Shown here in pieces: positions 33,059 to 45,842 of a stretch of 64,000 nucleotides of DNA. The DNA comes from Athripsodes cinereus (taxonomy: Eukaryota > Arthropoda > Insecta > Trichoptera > Leptoceridae), in NCBI GenBank assembly GCA_947579605.1, contig OX388312.1, positions 5,642,001 to 5,706,000 on the forward strand, read 5' to 3'. Numbering within the stretch: the stretch's first letter is position 1; each line of letters begins with the position of its first letter. The position numbers and the translations under genes were made by a program. Under the pieces are notes generated by a model. That model saw only the letters and a program-made list of their open reading frames with translations. It made no database searches and was not told the DNA's origin.

Positions 33059-34080
33059 AGTAGATACTTATCATACACCAATATGTCCATCATAAGTGAA
33101 AATGAGATAATGGACATTTTTTGTTAATGTGAAATGTGGTATGGGCATATTGGATTTAGAAGTACATCGACGGACATATCTTAATTTTTTTGCTGGCTTT
33201 TTATTTTACTTCTTTTCCTTGCTTTGTCAGGATCAACAATTTTAACAATATTGTATCCATTTTAACTGCTACAAGTATTAATTTTTTAATAAAATGGCGG
33301 AACAACACAGCACACGCGACATTTGAATTTGATTTTTTAGACAGTATTTTCCTAATAAATCTGTGGACATACGTGAGTAAGATCAAAACTAAACCAAAGT
33401 AAAAACGATTCTCTATGTGCCCATATTATAATAAAGTGAAATTTTGTACCTGGTGGACATACCGGAGATTGATAAGTAGCTACTCTTTTGTCCAGCATGT
33501 TTGTGGATGTCTTTGCTGAGGTCTACTTGCAGGTGTTATGAGAACACAGTGCTCAGAAAGTGACTGAGGTGCCATGTTCAAAGCTGTGTAGACTATAAGG
33601 CACAGCTTGACTGGTGTGAATAACTACTCATTCTTCTATTTTCGTCACAAAGAAGATTACTTTTATATTCAATGTTTGCAGTTGAATCGCCGGCTACCTC
33701 TTGAATGAAGTATGCCACCCATTACATTAGTTTAAATATTAAGGGAGAGGGATAGAATAACAAGAATAATATAACTGTTATTGATAGTGGTAGTTTATGG
33801 TAACGCATAGACAAAAACAATTAATTTAGTTACCTCAGTAATTGTAATAATAATAATATTTTATCTTACATAGAGTGTGATCTTATCTTGGTTGGATAAA
33901 AGCAGGTAATATTATTTATCCTTGGCATTGTCACGTCTCAGGTAGTGATTTCCAGATTTACAGAGGTAATATCAAAGGGTGAAATTATACGAAGGGTGGG
34001 TTATATTATTATTATTATCATCTACATATTATTAATCATGTATAATCCTTCCTATATAAGATATGTATGTATATATTAGT
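33059..34080. other. AT-rich sequence, nothing firm
   Basis: TATGCCACCCATTACATTAG near 33710 may be a short relic of repeat A. Otherwise nothing was recognised. Confidence 0.4.
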
Positions 34081-34083
34081 AGG

Positions 34084-34470
34084 TACTACTATCCCACCAT
34101 GGTATAGTATAGGAAAGATATATCTCACAAGTGGGTTGACTAGCAGACAAGCTGCATAAATTAACCATGCAAGCTGTCCTCCCTGTGCCTACAAAAAATA
34201 AAAACATACAGAATGGACTCTTTACATTTGCGCCTAGAAAAATACTGTTTACGGCCACTCGATCCGGAAGAAAGCTTTCTTACTAAAATACAAAAATTAT
34301 TATATTTTCTAGAATACGTGAAATTTGAGATAAATATAAATTCACGTATGATGACTCCAAGTGATAAGGGCCTAAGGACAATTAAAATAAATAAAAAATA
34401 AGTGACAAACCTCATCGCTGAATCAAATATGAAAAACAGGAGACAAGTTTTTGCCGCGTAGTCCACGAAA
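34084..34470 (-). repeat. Repeat A copy split by an insertion
   Basis: The 3' half (34084-34216: ACTAGCAGACAAGCTGCAT, CATGCAAGCTGTCCTCCCTG) and 5' half (34403-34470: GTGACAAACCTCATCGCTGA) are in order but separated by about 186 bp of foreign sequence at 34217-34402. Confidence 0.75.
34217..34402 (+). mobile_element. Unidentified insertion with A-rich end
   Basis: Sequence between the halves of a repeat A copy. It is open for about 62 codons on the plus strand and ends in AATAAATAAAAAATAA, so it looks like a 5'-truncated retroposed sequence (LINE end or processed transcript). The translated part (CLRPLDPEESFLTKIQKLLY) is not recognised. No clear target duplication. Confidence 0.45.
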
Positions 34471-35064
34471 TCACCAAATTATACTATAATTAAAATAAAG
34501 AAAAAAATACCTACATAAATTTAGGTATTATTGACATAAAAAGTCTTTGACCTCTTTTTAATACAGTGGTGTAACAAACTCATAATATAATTATTTTGAC
34601 TGATTTGAATATCCACTTCCGCCGATTATTTTTACATATATCTAACACTATCTATTTTTTCAACAACAGTTCATAATACAAAAGTTTGGTCTATAATCAT
34701 AATATTACTTTTTTTTTATTTTATAGATTTCCTCCGAATTGAATAGATAACTATTATTATTAACTACGTACAAATCATAAACTATTGTTGATATTCGCGC
34801 ACGCAACTACGTATATACTAAAAGCGGAAGAGTTCTATTAAATAATAAACCTAGTTTGATGTCAATTGGAATTGATAATAGGTATGTATGTACTTTATAC
34901 TGAGATATTTTTGTTATCATTATGGTTGTTAAAAAGGTCGTTAGCCCCTATATTGCAATAATTTTATTTCACAGTATAAGCATGAAATAGAAAATAACAA
35001 CATAGCATAGATTAAAAGTATAAATATTATACACATACTTAATAATTAAAAGGTTTTCCGTCCG

Positions 35065-35430
35065 TCTTAGGGTGTCCTGAAAGTGGCATGTATTTATGTA
35101 AAAAAAAAACACCGCGCTCAAAACATTTTAAATCTTCAGTTCAGCGATAAGTGTAAGATTTTCTATGATAGTTTTGTGTGTTATTGCTGAAGTGTGCACT
35201 GTTTGGATGTAAGACTATTGGAATGTTTTTGTCGCTTACATGTTTTATTTATATGTCTTTCATCTGTTGTGTACCATGTAAATGAATAAATAAATAAATA
35301 AATAAATAAGGTATGCCACCAATCCTGAATATTTTCACTTGTAATGGTACGGAGAGGAAAATTTACATGTTTATTACATTTAAGTGGTCCGCTGGCTACC
35401 CCACTTGTTGGAAGTCGTGATGGTATTGTT
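35065..35430 (+). repeat. Repeat A copy split by a retroposon
   Basis: 5' part 35065-35151 (GGTGTCCTGAAAGTGGCA, TCTTCAGTTCAGCGATAAG) and 3' part 35309-35430 (GGTATGCCACCAATCCTGAAT, GGTACGGAGAGGA, CTGGCTACCCCACTTGTTGG, GTGATGGTATTGTTGAATGA). An insertion separates them. Confidence 0.8.
35152..35312 (+). mobile_element. SINE/LINE-end insertion with AATA tail
   Basis: About 155 bp starting TGTAAGATTTTC and ending TGTGTACCATGTAAATG plus an (AATA)n tail, flanked by ATAAG on both sides as a likely short target duplication. No coding capacity. Typical of a 5'-truncated retroposon. Confidence 0.6.
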
Positions 35431-35924
35431 GAATGAATAAAAAAGTTTATCTTTCAAGGGACGACTATCATTCAATTGATGAATGAATAATACTCATTGA
35501 TGCCTATATTTATTTGTGTATCACAATGATTGTCAAGTTATAATAAATATGTAATGATAATTTTATTACGGGTAGGTACCTATGTTTCCTAATTTAAACA
35601 TATATTTTGTGCTGAACTTTTAGAAAGATTTTAATAAACATTAAAATTTCTAACTGCTTCCTGAGGTAGTTATCATTGTGAAGCAACATTTTAAATAATT
35701 CAAAATATATTTCAAGATACAGCTTTATGTTAAAACATAATTTATCTACATAAAGTATACCACAAAAAATACTTTCGCCAACGAATTGGCATTATCAGGG
35801 CAAAGAATAAAACTAAAACAATAAAGGAGAAACAGTTATCGATAACATATTATTATATACACACATTAAATTTCGTACTGAGCAATGGAGAAATTTGTCA
35901 ATAAACAATATAATAATAATAATT

Positions 35925-36010
35925 ATAAGTACACTTTATTGATCAGAAAAAAAAATCATGAGCAATTGGCGAGCTTATTGCTTGGAGGCAATATCTTCCA
36001 GCTAACCAAA
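35925..36010 (-). repeat. LINE/SINE 3'-tail family
   Basis: ACACTTTATTGATCAG then GAGCAATTGGCGAGCTTATTG and AGGCAATATCTTCCAGCTAACC, the reverse of the tail at 37977-38115. Confidence 0.6.
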
Positions 36011-36359
36011 ATATAAACTGAACCTCAGATTTCTAACTTTTGTAATTTTATTCTACTTCCAAAATATTTAAATATTTAGTTTGTCTGTGACAACAATATC
36101 ACAAAATTCGTATTTCGGGGAAAAAATCGATTCAGTTTACATAAAACCGCATTCAATGCAGCTGTTTTATCGTCTTTATTGTTCGTACAAGAGTCCCCAG
36201 AACAAGTGGAGATAGGATAAAAAAAATGGAAATTGAGGGTATAAGATCATTGTTTGATTATATCATTAATATGGGAGACTTCAGCATAAATTCTATATTG
36301 ATTTAAAATTAAAAGTTCAGCTCGAAATGCTAATAAGATATTATTTAATGTAGCGTATT

Positions 36360-37135
36360 TTCTCTCCTGTCTCGGCTAGCTCACTGCATGTATCTTCAGA
36401 GGTCGTGGATTGGTTGATCAGGGCACAAGGCTGATAAATACACAGGATGTTCAGATACAAACGTTTTCCCTTTATTGGATCTTTGTTGCAATACATTGCG
36501 GACGGGGTAGCCTCCATCGACGGCCGTCCATACTATTAAACCATCCGATCTTTCGTCATGGGTGCCAGGCGCTCACGATCCCCTTCTGTAAGGTTCCCCC
36601 AGATACAGATGTCGATACGGACAAGCAGGCGACTCGTCCAGCTCAATTTGCGACCCGGGAACTAGAACCGCCTCTGTTGGCAATTATCATCATAATTATT
36701 AGACACTGACAGAACACTTTTCATCTGTATTGAATTTAAGTTAATATTGTGATTTATCTAAAATATAGCCTTAAGAGACTTACCACGATATCTGCGGTTA
36801 TATACAAGTGTCCGGGTCCCACAATTTATATAATTTTCACTGCCTTTATTTACAAATAATTATCTCCATCCTCTTTGAGGTTATTCCCGATCAGATGTTC
36901 TAATTACAAGACATTGGTTCACTGATATTTGGTCGCCACGAGGTGACACCAAAGAAAATTTACTAACTGAAGACGTATGTCTTCCAACTGTCCCGGAGTC
37001 CTCTTAAAAAGTGAACTCTTCACATGTTTTCTGCCGGTCAGTATTTTATTTCTCCGACTTTGTAACAATAACGCGTTTGACTTCTGACAACTCATTGCGG
37101 TGTTGCCATAAGGCGAAATGTGGCTGATAAGAAAA
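36360..37135. other. Unclassified block of higher GC, element-like
   Basis: The block stands out in composition. 36480-36680 contains GACGGCCGTCCAT, a CGATCCCCTTCTGTAAGG and, on the minus strand, GGTTCTAGTTCCCGGGTCG, which resembles a SINE B box. On the minus strand 36740-37135 has promoter-like and LTR-like words (GGCAACACCGCAATGAG, GTGGGACCCGGACA, a GTAAGT donor-like site). No direct repeat of it is present in the window. It could be a solo LTR plus SINE; not shown. Confidence 0.3.
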
Positions 37136-37976
37136 ATTAAACCACCAATAATAATATCATGCTACAGTATGTAGATTGAATTCTGCAATGCAAGATCCCA
37201 ATTCCCTTAAGACACGGGGATTTAATTGATTCCTTCAAGAATTCTCTCATCACTTCATATTTACATTTTCAATGGAAAAAGAAATGAATTCTAATTTAAC
37301 ACAAAATCAGACATAAGAGATCATTGACATATGCCATTATCCCGATTAGCATTTTTACATTAAATTAAACAGGCAGTGTAAACTTTACAAGTTTATTAAA
37401 CCCTAAATTCACGAGATTATTAAAAGGCCAGGAGATGAATTAAAAAATGACAGATACAAAGATAAAAAAAATACAAGTCATAAAAAAACAAATAAGCACA
37501 TTCCTGAAATTTTAACATCATGAAACTAATTAAGAATAAATCAAAAGTTTATAGAATTATGGTTCATTTGCGTGGTGAAATGGTGATTCCATTAGTACCC
37601 CTAACAAAGGTATGTTTTGGATAATACAATATGTAGGTATGTACCAACATAGATAGAGAGAGAGAGAGAGAGAGAGAAAAGAATAAATGGAATGGAATGA
37701 AGACAAATGGATGTAGGTAATTTAAGTTCATTTTTATGACTTTTCTAATGATGCTTTGTTTACACTGTAAACTATATTTTTACGGGATTAATTTTGAAAT
37801 GGTACAAAAATAATAAAATTTGTATATTTCTTCTACAAGACTACATTGATCGCGATTCATAATTTAAGTACCTAGTTTTTAATAAGATTAATCTTATAAG
37901 ACGAAAGACATGTCTTTCCATAAATAACATATAGTAGAAGATAACTTTTGTTTTCTAATTTCGTCATAATTACTGG
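37136..37976. other. AT-rich sequence with (GA)n and hairpin-family word
   Basis: A (GA)n run lies at about 37652-37677. TCTTATAAGACGAAAGACATG at about 37889-37909 is shared with the hairpin elements at 53413 and 61254. Nothing else was recognised. Confidence 0.6.
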
Positions 37977-38125
37977 TTAGTTGGAAGACATCGCATTCTA
38001 GCGTCAAACCGTCCTCCGTACATTGAATTGTATGATTTATATATTAATGATACTAACTTATTGTATTGGTTTGAAATATTGTAACCAATGTAACCAATGA
38101 AGAATAAATTAAATAAATAAATAAT
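37977..38125 (+). repeat. LINE/SINE 3'-tail family, best copy
   Basis: TTAGTTGGAAGACATCGCATTC, then ATTGGTTTGAAATATTGTAACC and an AAATAAATAAATAA tail. Very similar in length and spacing to 59585-59715. Confidence 0.7.
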
Positions 38126-38569
38126 TTAGGATTTTCAAAAAGCAGAAACTATAATATTTTAGTTTGTCATAAATAAATTTTACAAATTTGAAAACGTCTA
38201 TATAAGGTGTTGTTGAAGGATAATCTTAGAGGATGAAGTGTTCACAAAACAGCTCAAATATGCTGAATATATTGTTTTCTTTTTTTAATAAAATAGTATT
38301 AGATCAGAAGAATAACACAATGATGTGATGTATTACCATGTGATTTTTTTTGATATAATAATACTATGTAGCCATCTATGTACACCTAATGGAAACACTG
38401 TTTTCTTTCACTTAGTAATTTAATTACATTACTGTTTTTTTTCATCGGTTTTATTGATTTGTAACAATGAATTGTCATTCAAATTAGATATTGTTAAAGA
38501 CATACATAAAATAAAAAAGTTAAATAAAAAAATAGTGATATTTTAGTCCCTAGGTATACGTACATTAAA

Positions 38570-38655
38570 TAATGGCAACCTCTTCTAGTGGGGAATAATA
38601 TAATAAACAAGCTGCATTGAATGAACATACAGTATTCCAATATCTTTATTTTTCG
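38570..38655 (-). repeat. Repeat A fragment (diverged)
   Basis: GGCAACCTCTTCTAGTGGGG, ACAAGCTGCATTGAATGAACAT follow the family order loosely. Confidence 0.4.
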
Positions 38656-41058
38656 GGTTTCAATCTATGAATCCAAATAAATCCGTCAGCAAGACGTGTT
38701 TGCCGTGCTTTTCTATAATAGGATATACAAATACATTATACAAAACATTACGTATGTATTTGTATTTAGACATAGACAACATTAGCGAAACTGAGAGACA
38801 TCTCCATTAAAACTTTAGTTGAAAAGTAGCAACAACTACTTCTACATCTGTACATAGAACACATTATACATACAGTAGGTACTATTATACATCTGTATTG
38901 TATTTTCGGGACACGAGTAAAACTCAACAACTACAATAATAATATTTTATCAAAAACTAATTAGTTACTTACTTAAACAATCGCTGTAATAAAAATATAT
39001 ATATTCTTAACTTACAAAGACTACAGTGTTAAATAATTAGGTAGTTAGCGTACCTTCTTTTTTTCTATTACGTTAAATACGCGCTAAGTCGAATTTGCAA
39101 ACAAAAAATATGGAATGCTTTTCAGAAATTTTCTTTACAGAAATCTGACGATAACTAGCTTAAAAATATTGTTTTTCCTTTACCCATAAGATTGTTGACG
39201 TAATTTTCACTGAAAATTTTCACGATGACATCCAAGCATTACTTACTAAGAAGTTTGAAAAGAAACTAACTGTCTCGATTAATACTGAATTGTTCTGAAT
39301 AAAATAGCATATTTTTCCTCCTCGTGTTCGACATTCATGCGTCATACGCTATACGTTCCTAAACTATCTCAACTGATACTGTATACTATGTACCTACTGT
39401 ATATACCAATTTTTCTTATTTCCTCACGAATAAGACGAAATAAATTACATACACCTATTTATATCTACCTATATCTACATTCGTTGGTACGAGTTTTTGT
39501 TTTGTTACCGAATTTTCACATTAAAACGTAAAGGGGTAAGGGCATACATACCCATCTATTGTTTCTAGACATTATTACTAGTCTAAAGATACGTAGTACG
39601 TGCACACATTTCTACCGTATAATGTAGTTGGTACAGTAAAACATACATTCATTTCCATCGTGGCAATCTACGGGCACAAATTTAGCATCGGGTCAAGTTA
39701 ATTAAGGTCAACAGAATAGCAATATTCCTACTCCGTAACGGCAATAAAAACCATTGATCAATGAAATATTGTCCTGTATGGAGGTCGCCGCATACTACAA
39801 TGGGATGATAAGGGATTTCAACGTAATATTCTAAGATTTTAATTTTCATCGAATAGTGTTATTAAATTAGTTTATTTCTATAAAAGATTATTTAGATGCC
39901 GTACGAATATATAACTAGGCACTTATATTGAAAGATATTGTGGGGCACCTGGATTTGAGCTGGAGGAGGAGTGTAAACTATACTTATGTAATTATTTATT
40001 TCTTTAGGTATTTGGATTGAATCTTTCTTAAATATGCATTTACCTATTATTTTTTTTTTTGCACTTAGGCAGTCTACACCCCCTCCTCTCATATTGCCAT
40101 TTTAGTACTTCTGTGATATCATGAAACGATTTACAGTGAAGTATAAAATAAAAATACCTACAACTATAATCATCAATTAGCATTTTCGTAATGGGTACTA
40201 TCTACTGGGTAACCAATTTTAGAAATAAACCCGTGAATTATGATAACCAATATTTTTAATGCAGTGTAAAAAAATAGCTCTATCATATTTATTTTTTCAT
40301 CAATTTATTTTTTTACAAATATTATTAAATGAAAACTATGTTCTGATTATCTATTTAAAATAAATTCACAAAAATACTTAAGCAAATAATATGACCCTTT
40401 TATCTAAATTACTCTAAAAATTGCTTCGATGTTCTGAAAATAATATTTTTTGAGTGAGTGGCTAGAATATTCATTTTGGTACTTAATTATTCAAAAATTT
40501 ATCAAAAAAAAAGAAATATTAAAGAAACTAAGTTTTCACATGGACTTAGGTATATATGTATTTCAGGTTAAGAAAATTAATGAAAACACAACATAATCAA
40601 GTTAAAATATTATATTTCACAACAATTTTTAGATAAAATGTCAAATCGATGAATAATAAATCGACAACAATATGAATTTGAGTTCCACAGCATTATGATA
40701 TTATAACCTATAGCAATGCATGTAAACCGATACATAGATGTTTTCTTTTTTCAGAATGTATTGTAAGCACACAAACATCCATTAGAATGACCAGTCAAAA
40801 CATCGTACTGATATTACCAATAACAAGACATACAAAACTAAATCTACGTACAGCCACGAAGAGAAATACCAAATAATATATCCGGTAATATTATTAGTAT
40901 GATTGTATGATATAATATTTGGTTTCGTATTGCAATTTGAATGATTTTGATTAAGCTGGACAAATTTAATCAATATTATTTTGGATCAGTTAATTAATAA
41001 ATCTGTTAAAAAATAGATTCACTGAGTTTCCACATTAGTATATGTCTCCTTCTCTTTC
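38656..41058. other. AT-rich sequence, nothing recognised
   Basis: 2.4 kb without a recognisable gene, RNA or element end. Confidence 0.5.
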
Positions 41059-41059
41059 C

Positions 41060-41165
41060 TGTAAGTGTCCTGTAAAAGGCAAAAATCAATAAAATACTCC
41101 GAGCGACACAAACAGTTTATTAGCTAGTATGCCACCCATTCTGAATATCAATTCTGGGGAGTCTT
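41060..41165 (+). repeat. Repeat A fragment
   Basis: GTAAGTGTCCTGTAAAAGGCA, then AGTATGCCACCCATTCTGAATAT. Confidence 0.65.
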
Positions 41166-41730
41166 GTTATTTATTATGTAGTCCACTGAATACCCTACTT
41201 ATGTAAGATGGTGCGATGGAACGAACGGGTGATAAAAAAATTTATTCTTTTATATTTGTTATTTCGTTTTTTGTTTGGAAATGTGTCACAAGAAATGTTT
41301 AACTTTAGAAGCTTAAAAATAAGAACAGATTCCAGAAGAAAAAACTTGGGAAGCTTTGAAAACGATAAAAATCCTTCATTGCTTTATAAAATATACCATA
41401 TGTGATGGGTAACAGTTCTTTAAAAATCGTTGAGGAATCGTCCCTGTCCAGAAAAGTGGCAGAATTAATTTAACGAAAGTAGTAACAATAAAGAATGGGA
41501 TTGACAACAAAATTAATCGCAATATAAATGGAAGTTAAATTAATAGTTTTTAATCTATTAATCGTTAATGCCTACCTTAGGATTCAAATAAATGGGGTAC
41601 GACTGTAGAGAAAGTTTTTGTTTTATAAAACTTTGTTAGGAAACATCGATTTATTTTTAAAATATTCATCAGTCTTTTTCGACGTCACATTCGCTTAAAA
41701 TACACGATAAACTTATTTCTTCTTTTCTTC
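41166..41730. other. AT-rich sequence, nothing recognised
   Basis: No gene or element end was recognised. Confidence 0.4.
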
Positions 41731-41734
41731 TTCT

Positions 41735-41870
41735 TCTGCTTGCAGTAGGTCATTGACCTGTTTGCCCGGAAGTTGTTTCCTCTTGCGACGCTGAAGACCA
41801 ACTATCCTTCCATCTTTTGGGTGGCCTTCCCGGCAATCTGCGTCCTAGTGGAGTCTCGTTCGCGGCTTAT
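41735..41870 (-). pseudogene. LINE ORF2 C-terminal fragment
   Basis: The minus strand reads LGRRLPGRPPKRWKDSW, the G-RP-x-x-RW-x-D motif at the end of several LINE polyproteins; a CTTCTTCTTCT run follows as a tail remnant. Confidence 0.65.
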
Positions 41871-42149
41871 TTCCATTAATTAAATATTGTTAGTTGTGTG
41901 TTTTATATTCTATTTTTCTCGTGAACAAAGAATGAATAACTATGAAAAATTGTTCTAAAAAGTTGTCAAAAAATAACAAATAAATTAATTCACCTTGAAA
42001 TTTCTAACATTAATTTAATACCCATTTTGGTTTCTCCTTTATTGATATGTATGTGGGTACACAAGGGCTCTGACAAACTGAAATTCTCTCTTTTAAAACA
42101 CACCTCAATGACAACGACATCAGAGTACCTACTAAGAATATCATGAAGA

Positions 42150-42240
42150 GGGGCAACGCAATCTGCACAGAAAAGCCCTGAATGAAGGATGCTGGTTCAT
42201 TCGAGTGCTCCCGAGAGGAGCATTGAAGGAAAAAGAGAGA
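42150..42240 (+). repeat. LINE 3' fragment
   Basis: GTGCTCCCGAGAGGAGCATTGAAGG equals the end of the RTE-like copy at 31505-31825 (CTCCCGAGAGGAGCGTTGAGG), in plus orientation. Confidence 0.6.
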
Positions 42241-42628
42241 AATATGTCATGATTTTCTTGAAAAAATTGTGTTCAAAAAAGCAATAATATGTTGTTAAGA
42301 TTTAAGATAGTAAGGATGACTTTTAATTCATATACTTGTAAACAATTTTCAGACTTTGACAAAATATGAATCGGTTCATCGTTAACATTGGTTTGATGTT
42401 TTTTATTCTTATTAAAAAATAATATTGTTTACTTTTTATATTCAGATATTGAATTTCATATGAAATTAACATATTAAAAAATTTCCACGACTTAACCTTG
42501 ACGATGAATGACATGTTTTCATGTGACATATTAATAAAAAGATTAATTTCAGCAGCATGACTCTATCAGAATATTTAAAATAATGATGAGGGATTTTTAC
42601 TATATTTCAGATATTCATTGCCTTATTC

Positions 42629-43013
42629 GTCCCTCTTCTGACTAACTGTCGTATCTGCCTAAATGTAAATTGTTCAGGAGAGCGTTTTTAGTGTTTTGCC
42701 GTGCATATTTTCGACTCTCCTAGTTACATATATGATACAGTGTAAATATATAACATTATTTTATCTCTACCTATTCTTATATATCTCAGAATTATTTTTA
42801 TGATGAAATTTTGAGGAACTAGTAGATACAACACATTTTATTTAGAATAATTCGTAAATACGATAACAAACCAGAAAGCCTTTCCAGGATAACGGTAACA
42901 GTTACAGGTGTGATCTTCAGTGAGAACATGCAGGGCACATATAAGTACACATTGGTGATCATAGCTCGATTTCGCAAAAAATGTCAGATACGACAGTTAG
43001 TCAGAAGAGGGAC
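42629..43013. mobile_element. 385-bp TIR element (MITE)
   Basis: A 29-bp perfect terminal inverted repeat: GTCCCTCTTCTGACTAACTG... at 42629-42657 and its complement at 42985-43013. The interior is AT-rich and has no open frame of note. The immediate flanks (TTAT left, AATATG right) leave the target duplication unclear. It fits a non-autonomous DNA transposon; I cannot assign the superfamily. Confidence 0.8.
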
Positions 43014-43639
43014 AATATGATAACTGATTTATGTATATTATGGTTAAAAATACATAGGTATTTGGCAAAATTGTAAATATTTATTTGTACAGTTACATAT
43101 TTTATTCTTTTCACAATGATATATATTTTCTTTTGCATATGATTTGTTAGAAAAAATTAAATGTCAAAAAATGTCGAAAAATTAACTGACTCAAGATGGG
43201 TAAACTCTCTTCGTCGTCTTTTCATCATCCATATGCTCTTCATGTCCAAACCATTGTAACTTATTTACAAGCCTGCTATCCACAACACTTCTATTGCATC
43301 CCTTCATTCTTCTTATATCACCATTTTTTATTCAATCACTCAGTGTTCTAGTTTTTAAAATACTAATAATTATTATTTCAGGAATATTTAGCAAATAATA
43401 ATAAATCAAAATAAGTTTTCTTATCCTCTTCGGCGGTGCTCTAAATACTATTTTTACATTTTAAAAATGAACTGCTACTCTTTCATAACTCGCCTACAAA
43501 ACAGACCTTTCTGATGCCAAACCGCAGAGATATTTGAAATAACAATAATTTTCACAAATACCAAAGTTTTTAGGAATTTCATCATCACAAAATAGGGAAA
43601 CAACTCTTAATCTTGATTAATTAGTTTTTTTCGTTCTTG
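43014..43639. other. LINE relic in AT-rich sequence
   Basis: 43195-43345 includes ATGTCCAAACCATTGTAACTTATT, CTGCTATCCACAACACTTCTATTGCATCC and TTCTTATATCACC, the reverse of the VVDRMRVNKLRWFGH/SGCKRS coding part of 49428-49955. It probably belongs with the minus-strand LINE end at 43640. Confidence 0.55.
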
Positions 43640-43950
43640 TTCTTCTTCTCACACCATGTCTCATACGGGAAAGGCAGAGAGAATGAAACAACGCCATATA
43701 ACGCTATCCTTACATACTTTTTACAATTCTTCTGTATTAATATTCTCGATTTTTCATACACGCAAGCTGATTTCTCCTACTCAGCTTTCATCCTTGAGAA
43801 TTTGATACACGTGATCAAACCACGCTGTTTAAACCAAATGATCTTATTTATCATCATCTCCGCTGGTCTCTCAACCCTGAGGATCGTGACCATCATACCT
43901 CGTTCTGTAGACCATCTATCTCCACCTTGAGCGATCCTCCGCCATGTGCA
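43640..43950 (-). pseudogene. Reversed LINE 3' ends (two types)
   Basis: 43640-43835 is the reverse of the 3' end at 43975-44416 (CACACCATGTCTCATACGGG, GGCAGAGAGAATG, TTGAGAATTTGATACACGTGATC). 43840-43950 is a different LINE tail whose minus strand reads GATGGTCACGATCCTCAGG with an ATGATGATAA tail. Confidence 0.65.
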
Positions 43951-43974
43951 AGGCCCCGTTTCTTATTTATAATA

Positions 43975-44416
43975 AAAGTTAAAATCCCATCTTCGTGCAT
44001 GCGATCGTTGAGAATAATGGTTGGTAAAACGCTGCGTGATAAAGTGAAGAATGAGGATATTAGAAGAATGAGCGGATGCAAGAAGAGTGTTGTGGACAGA
44101 ATGCGCGTGAATAAACTACGGTGGTTTGGGCATGTTGAACGAATGAACGAGGTAAGAATGACAAAGAGGATATACTTATCTGAAAGAAAGGGTGTGAGGA
44201 AACGCGGGCGTCCGAGAACCACGTGGCTTGATCACGTGGATCAAATTCTCAAAACGGCCGCGTGTTGAGTAAGAGGAACCGACGTGCGTGTATGAGGAAC
44301 TGTATGAATGTGGAGGAAGCGAAGGAAGTGTGTAAAGATAGATCTGTTTGGCGTTCCGTTCTCTCTGCCTACCCCACTTGGGACACGGCGTGAGGGTATA
44401 GATAGATAGATAGATA
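43975..44416 (+). pseudogene. LINE ORF2 C-terminus with GATA tail
   Basis: A 113-codon frame reads LRIMVGKTLRDKVKNEDIRR, SGCKKSVVDRMRVNKLRWFGHVERM and RKRGRPRTTWLDHVDQILK. This is the RT C-terminal tail of the same family as 49428-49955. The 3' UTR (GCGTTCCGTTCTCTCTGCC, CTTGGGACACGGCGTGAGGG) ends in (GATA)n, which gives the complete 3' structure of this family. The 5' end is truncated. Confidence 0.85.
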
Positions 44417-45304
44417 AAATCACATTTTTTAATATATTTGTATTTTACTTTCATTGATCATTGCATTATTTCTTTCCAGAGTTGGGTTAATATCAAAAGA
44501 AGGAGTTAATTTGCAGGAAACAAAAAAGAATATTTTGATTACAATAAATTATTCATTAAGTAGGTATACCTACTTATAATTTGAAAAACAGGAAATTTCT
44601 GTAAAGGATCGCTTCTAAAAAATATTTTTGAATCACGATGTTTTGTTAGGCTTACAAATGAGTACTTTTCCATGTAAAATCTTTATAAATGGTTCGTTTC
44701 ATTTATGCTGTACTTATTCATTGTACGATGTTCTGTAAAGTCGAAAATATTTTCGTATAAATATACTAATTTCCAACGTCCATACGTTTTGAAATCATTT
44801 ATTTCTTTTAAAATTAATTGATATTATGATGTTAATTTCAGCATAGAAAATTTATGAATGGAGTATAATTGAAAAACCTTGTTCACAAAGGGCGATAAAT
44901 ACTTCTTAAAAAATAAACAAAATTTTGCACGAGTTATGAATACACGAATGCTTTTTTTATTAAATTATAATTTCAAATCAACCTAAAAGCACCATATGGA
45001 CACTGAAAATAAGAATTATTATGCCATCTCAATGAAATTGACATTAAATACCTATTTTTCGTGAATTCGAATACACTTCCGAATATAAACTGAAAATTTG
45101 TTAGTGATGTTGATGAACAGAAGAATTCAAACTGCAAATTTATCATTCAAAATTCATTTAATTTCGTTAATTCATGTCGTCATGTTCTTCTAAACTTCCC
45201 TTCAAGAACACACATCGGCATGAAGTTTAATTTTTATGCATTTTTTTCAATTATCTAACTTCTAGTTTAGACAGTTAACAGGGTTTTATTGTAAAGGTAA
45301 CAAT
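44417..45304. other. AT-rich sequence, nothing recognised
   Basis: No gene or element end was recognised. Confidence 0.45.
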
Positions 45305-45400
45305 AATGATAAATACTTTATTGCCAAATAAATTTGTACAAAAGACCTACATATTGCCTTGAGGCAATGTCATCCAGGAAACCCAATACAATGTTTGATG
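45305..45400 (-). repeat. LINE/SINE 3'-tail family
   Basis: ATACTTTATTGCC, ATTGCCTTGAGGCAATGTCATCC; reverse of 4727-4815, sharing the GCCTTGAGGC hairpin. Confidence 0.6.
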
Positions 45401-45842
45401 CTGCATATTAGCATTACCTTAGTGAGTTTAGATTCATTAAATTAATATGCATTGGACATTTTTGTCTGATAAAATATTTTTTTCATTTCTATACAAGCAA
45501 AATCGTGTTTAAATATTAAATTAACAGTTGAGCAAGTGAAATTTGTCTTTTGAACTATTATAGAATGGAACAAATAATATTAAGCTTAATACATTAATTA
45601 GTGTACTTGATATTTATACAGGCATATAATCGTGTTGCCTTACTTACCCACGTAGGAAACCATACTACAATTTATCATATACCCATATTTCTATGTTAGA
45701 AAATATAAGGGCAAATCTAATTTTAGAATTACTTCACTTCGCCCACATGAAGACGTACAACCTAAAATAAACACAGTGCCTAATAATAAAATTATTCTTG
45801 AATAAAACATATTATATGCACATTGAATATATATATAATGAG
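45401..45842. other. AT-rich sequence, nothing recognised
   Basis: No gene or element end was recognised. Confidence 0.4.
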
